Shown here: piece after piece, positions 1 through 5,254 of the stretch
How positions within the stretch are numbered: the first letter of the stretch is position 1
Layout: every line of letters begins with the position of its first letter
Source: CAWVWF01 sp963933885
GTDB taxonomy: Bacteria; Bacteroidota; Bacteroidia; Flavobacteriales_C; GCA-002722245
Length of the DNA: 5,254 nt
Assembly: GCA_963933885.1 (NCBI GenBank)
Contig: CAWVWF010000219.1
Span: forward strand, 1-5,254
Direction of reading: 5' to 3'
Translations under genes and position numbers: made by a program
The notes under the pieces: generated by a model
What the model saw: the letters and a program-made list of their open reading frames with translations, nothing else
Databases searched by the model: none
What the model was told of the DNA's origin: nothing

Positions 1-662
1 CAGTTGATGAAATTGAAATAGATGAGCAATTAAAATCAGGACAAGCATTATTTTTTCCTGATTCCTGTGCCGATGTCACTTATTATTTATCTTCCGATTT
101 AAGTTATGTTGAAAATGTAACCATCTGTTATAACGATTTTTCATGTTCTCCAATAGGGCAAAGAAGAATTGGTAAAATTCACGTTTATCTAACTGGCTTG
201 ATATCTGAAGAAGGGACGGTAGTTACAGTGACATTACAAGATTTTTATATCGAACATCATAAAATAGAAGGAACACAAACTTCAACCAATACTGACGTTA
301 GTGGATTTGTTTGGGAATTTGAACAAACTGTTGAAAATGGAAAAATTACTTTTCCAAGCGGAGATTTTTCTCTTTGGGAAAGTGAGAAAACTATAGAGGT
401 TAACTTATTAACTAAAAAGTACATTCAAACTTCAGCATCGAATGGAGTTAATTCTCATGGAATCGAATTCGAGACAGAAACGCTTACACCGTTAGAAAAA
501 TCATTTACTTGTGGATTCATTGGAAAAGGTTCTTTTCTTATTGAATTAGAAGATTACGATGAAATGGTAATTGACTATGGTGATGGGTCATGTGATGATC
601 AAGCAACAATTATTTTTGAAGATGATGATGAATATGAAAGTATTGAGTTTACACTTGAGTAA
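1..662 (+). CDS. Partial (5' end missing) uncharacterised beta-rich Bacteroidota surface/lipoprotein-type protein
   Basis: The frame is open from position 3 to the TAA at 660-662 (219 residues) with no stop before the window edge, so the true start lies upstream. The TTG at 198 would cut through the conserved part and is not a credible start. The sequence alternates short beta-like strands and turns. Landmarks by fragment residue are Cys22, Cys42 and Cys48, then RRIGKI (54-59), a GTVV strand region near 71-74, KITFPSG near 114-120, Cys170 (FTCGF) and a closing DYGDGSCDD near 191-199 (Cys197). The pattern of GKI, G-x-VVTVT, KITFP and DYG-[ND]-G-x-C-D resembles, from memory, a family of predicted lipoproteins or secreted proteins common in Bacteroidota. 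I know of no function for it. The C-terminus is strongly acidic, with an EDDDEYE run. The signal peptide or lipobox expected for an exported protein would be outside the window. Export is inferred; the open frame is directly seen. Confidence 0.85.
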   Translation, partial: VDEIEIDEQLKSGQALFFPDSCADVTYYLSSDLSYVENVTICYNDFSCSPIGQRRIGKIHVYLTGLISEEGTVVTVTLQDFYIEHHKIEGTQTSTNTDVSGFVWEFEQTVENGKITFPSGDFSLWESEKTIEVNLLTKKYIQTSASNGVNSHGIEFETETLTPLEKSFTCGFIGKGSFLIELEDYDEMVIDYGDGSCDDQATIIFEDDDEYESIEFTLE

Positions 663-670
663 CTGATTCC

Positions 671-1717
671 CTATCTTTTTAAGCTTATTAATTGATTTTC
701 AAAACTATTATTCTTTAAGATCTCAATTGCCTTTTTACTTCTTATTCCTATAGAACAAAAAACTACTATTGTTTTATCTTTTGATACTTCTGAAACCCTA
801 CTTTCAAGTTCGTCTAATGGAATGTGAATACTTTCTATGATTGGTTCTTTAATTCGTTCCTCAAGTCTTCTTACATCTATAAATACAGGAGATAAGTTTT
901 GAGCCTGAATTTCATCCAGTGTTAATTCTGTAATCCCAGGAACTAATCCACACATGATTTCATAACTATCTTCCAATTTATCAATTATCAAACTTTCGTT
1001 TTTATCAAAGCCGAAAACATTCTGTTCTAGTGATAAAGCATTTATTGTTAGTAGCTTACCTGAAAGTACTTCTCCAAGATTACAAATAACTTTGATGACT
1101 TCATTTGCTTGTAAACATCCGATTAAACCTGGTAAAACACCAAGTACTCCAATTTGAGAGCAGTTAGGAACTGTTTCAGGTTCTGGAGGGCTAGGATATA
1201 AGCATCTATAAGTAGGGCCGCCTTTATAATTGAAAACAGAAACTTGTCCGTCGAACTTGAAGATTGAACCAAAAACTAAAACCTTATTTGTAAGTGCAAC
1301 TGCATCAGAAACTAAATATCTTGTTGGGAAATTATCAGTTCCATCAACGATGATATCGTATGCCTCGAAAATTTCTATGGCGTTGTCACTGTATAATTCC
1401 TCATTGTGAATATTAAAATTCACATAAGGATTTAAACCAGATAAACGATTTACTGCAGCTTCAGCTTTAGAAGTACCTATATCTGCATGTGTATATAAAA
1501 CTTGTCGCTGTAAGTTAGATTGATCAACAACATCATGATCCAAAACACCAATTGTTCCAACACCTGCAGCTGTGAGGTATTGTAAAATAGGACAACCTAA
1601 ACCGCCAGCTCCAACAACTAAAACCTTTGCTTGTTTTAATTTAAGCTGACCATCCATTCCAATCTCATCTAAGATTAAATGGCGGTTGTATTGTTTCTTT
1701 TCTTCGTTTGTTAGCAT
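671..1717 (-). CDS. thiF: ThiF/MoeB-type ThiS adenylyltransferase with C-terminal rhodanese domain
   Basis: The predicted cytoplasmic enzyme adenylates the C-terminal glycine of ThiS so that sulfur can be loaded as a thiocarboxylate for thiazole synthesis. The protein has 348 residues. Residues 1-250 are an E1-like domain with the nucleotide-binding GAGGLG (36-41), D60/D62, SNLQRQ (67-72) and GTDN (126-129). Cys186 in PNCSQIG corresponds to E. coli ThiF Cys184. Residues about 260-348 are a rhodanese domain with DVR (281-283) and a loop CSIGIRS whose Cys321 is the likely persulfide site. The usual zinc ligands (two CxxC pairs in MoeB/ThiF) are mostly gone: TYRC at 169-172 keeps one Cys, and residues 230-243 have none. 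The rhodanese domain stops at SLKR, where relatives usually continue with a final helix. I chose the ATG at 1717 because MLTNEEKKQYNRH is the usual N-terminus and it starts 5 bp after the thiH stop; an in-frame ATG at 1750 lies inside thiH. Since no other E1 is visible, it might also serve molybdopterin MoaD. Confidence 0.93.
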   Translation of the reverse strand: MLTNEEKKQYNRHLILDEIGMDGQLKLKQAKVLVVGAGGLGCPILQYLTAAGVGTIGVLDHDVVDQSNLQRQVLYTHADIGTSKAEAAVNRLSGLNPYVNFNIHNEELYSDNAIEIFEAYDIIVDGTDNFPTRYLVSDAVALTNKVLVFGSIFKFDGQVSVFNYKGGPTYRCLYPSPPEPETVPNCSQIGVLGVLPGLIGCLQANEVIKVICNLGEVLSGKLLTINALSLEQNVFGFDKNESLIIDKLEDSYEIMCGLVPGITELTLDEIQAQNLSPVFIDVRRLEERIKEPIIESIHIPLDELESRVSEVSKDKTIVVFCSIGIRSKKAIEILKNNSFENQLISLKR

Positions 1718-1722
1718 TTTTT

Positions 1723-2826
1723 TTAAGCAAATGATTCCCAATCTTTCCAAACAACTTCTAAACCTTGAGCCTTTAACATTGCTGTTATTTCTTCAGTACT
1801 TCTCTCGTCGGCAATTTCAAATTGCTCTAAAGATTCTTCCTCTACAACATAACCTCCAGGGTTGGTTTTAGATTCAGCACTGATAGATGTGATTCCAAGA
1901 TTAACGATGTTGTTTCTAAAGATTTCTCTTTCTCTTGTAGATATTGATAATTCAACATCTTCATCTAATAAGCGATATGCACAGATTAATTGAACTAAGT
2001 CAGTATCCGTCATTTCAACTTTAGGTTCTAATCCACCAGAGTGGGGTTGAAGTCTAGGGAAAGATATGGAATATTTCGTTTTCCAATATGTTTTTTGAAG
2101 ATATTTTAAGTGTAAAGCAGTGAAAAAACTATCCGCTCTCCAGTCTTCCAAACCAAACAAAGCACCAAGTCCAATTTTATGAACGCCAGCTTTTCCCAAA
2201 CGATCAGGCGTAGCTAAACGATAATCGAAATTGGATTTTTTTCCTTTCGGATGATGCTTCTTGTATTCGGCTCTGTTGTATGTTTCTTGGTATACAAGCA
2301 CTGCATATAATCCACTCTCCTTAAGTGTTTCGTATTCCTCAACTTCTAATGGTTGTACCTCAATTGTAATGTTTGAAAATTGATCTTTAATCAGTTTGAT
2401 TGCATTATTTATATAATCAACACCAACAGTTGTTTGAGCTTCACCAGTTACCAATAGAATCTGATCGTATCCTTTTGATTTGATGTATTCAACTTCCTTT
2501 AGAATTTCAACATCGGAAAGTGTTTTCCTTCTGATTTTATTGGTGAAACTGAAACCGCAATAAGTACAGATATTCTGACATTCATTACTGAGGTACATTG
2601 GAGAATACATTTGAATTGTATTTCCAAAACGCTTCTTCGTTAATGCTTTACTTTCTTGAGCCATCTGCTCCAAAAATGGTTTAGCAGCTGGGGAAATTAA
2701 AGCCATGAAATCGTTTAGATCTCTATTTTTGTTGTTGAGCGCATTCATAACGTCTTGTTCAGTTTTGTTCTGAATCTGACTTAATGTACTATCCCAATCG
2801 TATGTATCGAATAAATCTTGAAACAT
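1723..2826 (-). CDS. thiH: 2-iminoacetate (dehydroglycine) synthase ThiH, radical SAM tyrosine lyase
   Basis: ThiH uses S-adenosylmethionine and a [4Fe-4S] cluster to cleave L-tyrosine into p-cresol and dehydroglycine (2-iminoacetate), which ThiG uses to build the thiazole. The 367-residue protein is close to E. coli ThiH in length. The cluster motif CxxxCxxC is seen as Cys83, Cys87 and Cys90 in NECQNICTYCGF. Before it comes a helical N-terminal region typical of ThiH with SPAAKPFLEQMA (45-56). The C-terminal half has the family stretch SFPRLQPHSGG, an SISTRE segment and NPGGY. The cluster is oxygen-sensitive in characterised homologues. The gene begins 2 bp after the thiG stop and ends 5 bp before thiF, so it is surely cotranscribed and probably translationally coupled. 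Having ThiH in place of the glycine oxidase ThiO shows that tyrosine, not glycine, is the nitrogen and carbon source of the thiazole. No Shine-Dalgarno is seen ahead of the ATG. Confidence 0.97.
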   Translation of the reverse strand: MFQDLFDTYDWDSTLSQIQNKTEQDVMNALNNKNRDLNDFMALISPAAKPFLEQMAQESKALTKKRFGNTIQMYSPMYLSNECQNICTYCGFSFTNKIRRKTLSDVEILKEVEYIKSKGYDQILLVTGEAQTTVGVDYINNAIKLIKDQFSNITIEVQPLEVEEYETLKESGLYAVLVYQETYNRAEYKKHHPKGKKSNFDYRLATPDRLGKAGVHKIGLGALFGLEDWRADSFFTALHLKYLQKTYWKTKYSISFPRLQPHSGGLEPKVEMTDTDLVQLICAYRLLDEDVELSISTREREIFRNNIVNLGITSISAESKTNPGGYVVEEESLEQFEIADERSTEEITAMLKAQGLEVVWKDWESFA

Positions 2827-2828
2827 AA

Positions 2829-3602
2829 TTATGATACTAAGAAATTAGTCAATGGACTGCTCGCTACAGCTTCATTTTGAACAGGAGCAAGCTTAGCATT
2901 GTAAGCAATTCTTCCTGCCTGAACTCCAAGCTTAAAAGCCTTGGCCATTTCAACTGGATTTTGAGAAACGGCAATCGCTGTATTAACCAATACTGCATCT
3001 GCACCCAATTCCATTGCGAAAGATGCGTGAGAAGGACTTCCTAGTCCGGCATCAATTATAACCGGAACGTTACTCTGACTAATAATGATTTCTAAAAAAT
3101 CTTGAGTTTTTAATCCTTTATTACTTCCTATTGGTGCTCCAAGAGGCATAACACATTGAACACCTACATCTTCTAGTCGTTTACACAATACAGGATCGGC
3201 ATGAATGTAAGGCATAACGACAAAACCTTGTTTTACCAATTCTTCAGCAGCCTTTAAAGTTTCAATAGGATCAGGTAATAAAAATCTTGGGTCAGGATGA
3301 ATTTCCAATTTAACCCAATTTGTACCTAAAGCTTCTTTGGATAAATTCGCTGCAAAAACAGCTTCTTCAGCAGTTCTTACACCAGAAGTATTGGGTAGTA
3401 AATTTATATTAGGATGACTTAAATGACTTAGTATATCATCATCAGGACTATTGATATCAACCCTTTTTAATGCAACTGTAATTAATTCACTTTCTGATTC
3501 TAGTAAAGCGGCTCTCATTAATTGAGAAGAGCTGAACTTTCCTGTTCCAGTGAATAATCTTGAAGTAAATTCTTTATCACCTATTTTTAATAGATCTTTC
3601 AT
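2829..3602 (-). CDS. thiG: Thiazole synthase ThiG
   Basis: ThiG condenses 1-deoxy-D-xylulose 5-phosphate, dehydroglycine (from ThiH) and sulfur from ThiS-thiocarboxylate to form the thiazole phosphate carboxylate. The 257-residue length is normal for the family. Seen in the sequence are the N-terminal SRLFTGTGKF (14-23), TVALKR (42-47), LLPNTSGVRTAEEAV (68-82), and WVKLEI with Lys98 as the expected Schiff-base lysine that binds DXP. Later come the MPLGAPIGSNKG segment, the phosphate-binding DAGLGSPSHA and the DAVLVNTAIA strand of the TIM barrel. Many homologues have Cys in NTAGCRTA where this protein has Val75; this looks like an ordinary lineage variant. The gene starts 5 bp after thiE and ends 2 bp before thiH, its partner in thiazole formation; in E. 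coli ThiG and ThiH form a complex. Its other partner ThiS is not encoded in this window. Confidence 0.97.
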   Translation of the reverse strand: MKDLLKIGDKEFTSRLFTGTGKFSSSQLMRAALLESESELITVALKRVDINSPDDDILSHLSHPNINLLPNTSGVRTAEEAVFAANLSKEALGTNWVKLEIHPDPRFLLPDPIETLKAAEELVKQGFVVMPYIHADPVLCKRLEDVGVQCVMPLGAPIGSNKGLKTQDFLEIIISQSNVPVIIDAGLGSPSHASFAMELGADAVLVNTAIAVSQNPVEMAKAFKLGVQAGRIAYNAKLAPVQNEAVASSPLTNFLVS

Positions 3603-3607
3603 CGTTC

Positions 3608-4237
3608 TTAATTTTGTGGTTGTAGAATGGCCTTTAACTTTTCTACCTCGTTTTTTAGATCCTTCTGATTTGTAAGAATTCCAGAGACTGCAATACCAAA
3701 AATATTAACATCTAGTAATGCCTGAACGTGCTCTGTTTTTATTCCACCAATTGCATAAACTGGAATTTGGTAGTTGTTCTTTTTCAGGGAATTAGCTATT
3801 GCTTTGAATCCTTCGATCCCTAAAATTGGACTTAGCTTATCTTTTGTACTCGTGAATTGATATGGTCCTAAACCAATATAATCAGCTCCAGATTTAATCA
3901 ATGCTTCACAGTCTTCTATCGTATTTGCTGTTCCACCAATTATCATATCATTTCCTAAAAAGGCTCTAGCTTCTTTTACGGAAACATCTGTTTTTCCTAA
4001 ATGAACACCTGTTGTTTCTGCAAACCTAGCAACCTCAATATTGTCGTTAATAAACAATTTGGCATTATATGAATCACAAATCACCTTGGCTTCTTTAGCT
4101 GTGATTTTATAAATATTGAGTGATGTGTTTTTTAAACGAAGTTGAATTAGTTTACACCCAGCTTTACAAACATTTAGAATATTTATTAAATGTTCGTTGG
4201 GCGTATTACCCTGAGATATATAATATAGATTATCCAT
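3608..4237 (-). CDS. thiE: Thiamin phosphate synthase ThiE
   Basis: ThiE couples HMP-diphosphate (from ThiD) with the thiazole phosphate (from ThiG) to give thiamin phosphate and pyrophosphate. The 209-residue TIM-barrel protein shows QLRLK (32-36), FINDN (62-66), GVHLGKTD (77-84), GGTANT (101-106, where many homologues have a G-x-S-x-H type motif), DYIGLGPYQFTSTK (119-132), YAIGGI (161-166) and GIAVSGI (181-187). These are the pyrophosphate, pyrimidine and phosphate binding loops in family order, so I prefer ThiE over the related thiazole tautomerase TenI, although the two are easily confused. I chose the ATG at 4237, giving MDNLYYISQG, because the family starts at this strand. An in-frame ATG at 4309 would add 24 unrelated residues inside thiD. 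The start codon overlaps the thiD stop in ATGGATAA, which suggests translational coupling. Confidence 0.95.
   Translation of the reverse strand: MDNLYYISQGNTPNEHLINILNVCKAGCKLIQLRLKNTSLNIYKITAKEAKVICDSYNAKLFINDNIEVARFAETTGVHLGKTDVSVKEARAFLGNDMIIGGTANTIEDCEALIKSGADYIGLGPYQFTSTKDKLSPILGIEGFKAIANSLKKNNYQIPVYAIGGIKTEHVQALLDVNIFGIAVSGILTNQKDLKNEVEKLKAILQPQN
4230..4237 (-). promoter_or_regulatory. thiD stop / thiE start overlap (translational coupling site)
   Basis: The operon strand reads ATGGATAA: ATG starts thiE and TAA ends thiD in another frame. No Shine-Dalgarno sequence is seen upstream, so thiE translation probably depends on ribosomes finishing thiD. The overlap also decides the thiE start over the in-frame ATG at 4309. 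Confidence 0.7.
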
Positions 4238-4979
4238 GGTATCCGAGTAGGCTTTCGTTAGAGTTAAGAAATCGTTCTGTGTAAATTTTCCCTCTTTCGC
4301 AGGAATCATCTAGTGAATAGTTTAATGCTAAGAAACTTGTGATGGCAGAGGATAACACACATCCGCTACCATGTTTTTGATATACTTTATCTACAGATGA
4401 TTGATATACAATTGTATCACCATTCGTTTCGAACAGCTTATCCATTCCAACTTGTTCCGTGTTGTGTCCTCCTTTAAGCAGTAGATTCGTTTTTTTAGAA
4501 ATAAATTCTATTGTTTCCGGAATAGACTTGTCTTTGAATAAAGCTTCAATTTCAAGATAGTTCGGTGTAAGTAGGTAGATCTTGTCAAGAATTTTTTCTA
4601 GATCATCAGAATGATCTTGATTTTGAAAACTAAATTCTGAACTTGATTTTAAAACAGGGTCGAGGATTATTTTAGCTTCTTGATTAATGTTCAAGATAAA
4701 ATCTATCATTTCATTTAGAATAGACCAATTTTCAATTACGCCAATTTTTATGAAGTTGATTTCTAATCGATTCGCTAATAATGAAATCTGAGCTTTCATG
4801 GTGTCGATATCCGTCCATATGCAACTCGTCATTTCAATATCATTTTGAACTGTATTTCCAGAACAAACAGATAATCCATAACACCCTAAAGCTTCAGCTG
4901 TTTTTACATCAGAAGTTAATCCAGCACCTCCAGAAGGATCATGCCCTGCAATTGTTAATATAATTGGTCTTTTATTCAT
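4230..4979 (-). CDS. thiD: Hydroxymethylpyrimidine / phosphomethylpyrimidine kinase ThiD
   Basis: ThiD phosphorylates HMP to HMP-P and HMP-P to HMP-PP with ATP, supplying the pyrimidine half of thiamin. The 249-residue ribokinase-fold protein is slightly shorter than E. coli ThiD. Seen are TIAGHDPSGGAG (9-20) with D24 following, VQND with Gln45 aligning to the HMP-contacting Gln of enterobacterial ThiD, KIGV (78-81), LDPV (106-109), LTPNYLEIEAL (137-147), LKGGH (168-172) and the anion-hole/catalytic segment HGSGC (203-207). Cys207 lies where the catalytic Cys of ThiD lies; Ser205 replaces the usual Thr of GTGC, a mild change. Val81 stands where E. coli has Met80. Neither change argues against activity. 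The ATG at 4979 is the natural start, since the family begins at this strand. The gene follows thiC after a 52-bp spacer that carries a hairpin ending 11 nt before this start codon, and it overlaps thiE by 8 bp. Confidence 0.95.
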   Translation of the reverse strand: MNKRPIILTIAGHDPSGGAGLTSDVKTAEALGCYGLSVCSGNTVQNDIEMTSCIWTDIDTMKAQISLLANRLEINFIKIGVIENWSILNEMIDFILNINQEAKIILDPVLKSSSEFSFQNQDHSDDLEKILDKIYLLTPNYLEIEALFKDKSIPETIEFISKKTNLLLKGGHNTEQVGMDKLFETNGDTIVYQSSVDKVYQKHGSGCVLSSAITSFLALNYSLDDSCERGKIYTERFLNSNESLLGYHG

Positions 4980-4981
4980 GA

Positions 4982-5034
4982 TGATATTTTAACCCTGCTT
5001 CAAAAACTGAAGCAGGGTTTTATTTGATATTTTA
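4982..5034. repeat. 10-bp direct repeat flanking the thiC-thiD hairpin
   Basis: TGATATTTTA occurs at 4982-4991 and again at 5025-5034, on either side of the hairpin. The right copy contains the thiC stop codon and the left copy ends up 2 nt before the thiD start codon. Removing one copy and the DNA between would leave thiC TAA, nine nucleotides, then thiD ATG, close in spacing to the other junctions of this operon. This looks like a target-site or slippage duplication, but AT-rich sequence makes chance matches easier, so the interpretation is tentative. Confidence 0.7.
4991..5019 (-). repeat. Perfect 12-bp inverted repeat (RNA hairpin) between thiC and thiD
   Basis: Arms AACCCTGCTTCA (4991-5002) and TGAAGCAGGGTT (5008-5019) are exact reverse complements around a 5-nt loop. 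On the operon strand the hairpin is followed by AAAATATC and then the thiD ATG, so it lacks a U-tract and is a poor intrinsic terminator in that direction. On the opposite strand it is followed by TTATTTGATATTTTAT, a better terminator shape, yet no plus-strand gene ends here. Likely roles are a processing or stability element that sets ThiC versus ThiD expression, or the remnant of a small palindromic insertion. The structure is seen; the roles are inferred. Confidence 0.85.
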
Positions 5035-5254
5035 TAGATAAACTTCGCTTCCTTTTTGTTTGAACTCATCAGATTTCTCTTCCATACCCTTTGCGAAAAC
5101 CTCGTCACCTTTTACTTCATTTAAAGCAGCAAAATCACGAACCTCCTGAGATATTTTCATCGAACAGAATTTTGGTCCACACATCGAACAGAAATGTGCA
5201 ATTTTAGCACCTTCAGCAGGTAAAGTCTCATCATGGTAAGATCTTGCTAATTCA
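5032..5254 (-). CDS. thiC: Phosphomethylpyrimidine synthase ThiC, C-terminal 73 residues only (cut by window edge)
   Basis: Reading leftwards from position 5253, the frame gives ELARSYHDETLP and then AHFCSMCGPKFCSMKISQEV, ending in GSEVYL and TAA at 5034-5032. This is the unmistakable C-terminus of ThiC. The non-classical radical SAM cluster motif CxxCxxxxC is complete, with fragment Cys22, Cys25 and Cys30 encoded at 5190-5164. ThiC rearranges 5-aminoimidazole ribotide into HMP-phosphate using SAM and a [4Fe-4S] cluster. The N-terminal and catalytic barrel regions lie outside the window, so completeness of the gene cannot be judged. It is the most upstream visible gene of the minus-strand thi operon. 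Any promoter, thiS gene or TPP riboswitch would be beyond the right edge. Confidence 0.97.
   Translation of the reverse strand, partial: ELARSYHDETLPAEGAKIAHFCSMCGPKFCSMKISQEVRDFAALNEVKGDEVFAKGMEEKSDEFKQKGSEVYL

Noticed and set aside
600..650. GAT/GAA-rich stretch as a microsatellite
   Set aside because: It is short and encodes the acidic tail of the plus-strand protein; the repeat unit is not maintained.
198..662. A complete 154-residue gene starting at TTG 198
   Set aside because: The same frame is open back to position 3 with protein-like sequence that fits the same family, so this is an internal codon of a gene cut by the window edge.
1718..1750. Upstream ATG at 1750 as the thiF start
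   Set aside because: It adds 11 residues not seen in the family and lies inside thiH; MLTNEEKKQYNRH at 1717 is the usual N-terminus.
1686..1871. Plus-strand 61-residue open frame
   Set aside because: It is antisense to the thiH 3' end and thiF start, has no family resemblance, and both thi genes there are well supported.
4238..4309. Upstream ATG at 4309 as the thiE start
   Set aside because: The extra 24 residues are read from thiD coding sequence in another frame and precede the usual ThiE N-terminus MDNLYYISQG.
4781..4963. Plus-strand 60-residue open frame
   Set aside because: It lies fully antisense within the conserved N-terminal half of thiD and its composition looks like a shadow frame.
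4991..5019. Intrinsic terminator of thiC
   Set aside because: On the operon strand the stem is followed by AAAATATC rather than a U-tract, and thiD follows at once in the same direction.
4980..5031. TPP riboswitch (THI-box) between thiC and thiD
   Set aside because: The spacer is only 52 bp and is filled by one simple hairpin; the THI-box needs a longer multi-stem structure and would be expected before the first gene of the operon.

Overview
The window looks like a chromosomal segment from a Bacteroidota bacterium, most likely a member of Flavobacteriia. Three things point there: the DNA is AT-rich, the junctions lack Shine-Dalgarno sequences and have A-rich leaders instead, and the gene content and protein sequences fit (a ThiE starting YYISQG, a MoeB-type ThiF fused to a rhodanese domain, and a surface-type beta protein of a family I know from Bacteroidota). 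This assignment is an inference from remembered family sequences, not a database search.

Layout. Positions 1-662 (+) hold the 3' part of a gene that enters from the left edge. It encodes an acidic, beta-rich, probably secreted or lipid-anchored protein of unknown function. It converges on the last gene of a thiamine operon with only 8 bp between the two stop codons. Positions 671-5254 are a minus-strand thiamin operon, read right to left: thiC (C-terminal 73 residues only), thiD, thiE, thiG, thiH, thiF. From thiD on, the genes are packed tightly: thiD/thiE overlap by 8 bp, and the thiE/thiG, thiG/thiH and thiH/thiF gaps are 5, 2 and 5 bp. The exception is the 52-bp thiC-thiD junction, which contains a perfect 12-bp stem hairpin flanked by a 10-bp direct repeat.

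How the genes work together. ThiC makes HMP-phosphate from AIR, and ThiD phosphorylates it to HMP-PP. ThiF activates the carrier ThiS (gene not in the window, perhaps upstream of thiC) for sulfur loading. ThiH cleaves tyrosine to dehydroglycine. ThiG combines DXP, ThiS-thiocarboxylate and dehydroglycine into the thiazole phosphate. ThiE joins the two halves into thiamin phosphate. Use of ThiH rather than the glycine oxidase ThiO means the tyrosine-dependent radical SAM route. The operon start, where a TPP riboswitch would be expected, lies beyond the right edge.

The window is mostly ordinary housekeeping DNA, and I found no novel multi-gene system. The points most worth a second look are the hairpin with its flanking repeats between thiC and thiD, the loss of the zinc-binding cysteines in ThiF, the short end of its rhodanese domain, and the uncharacterised protein at the left edge.
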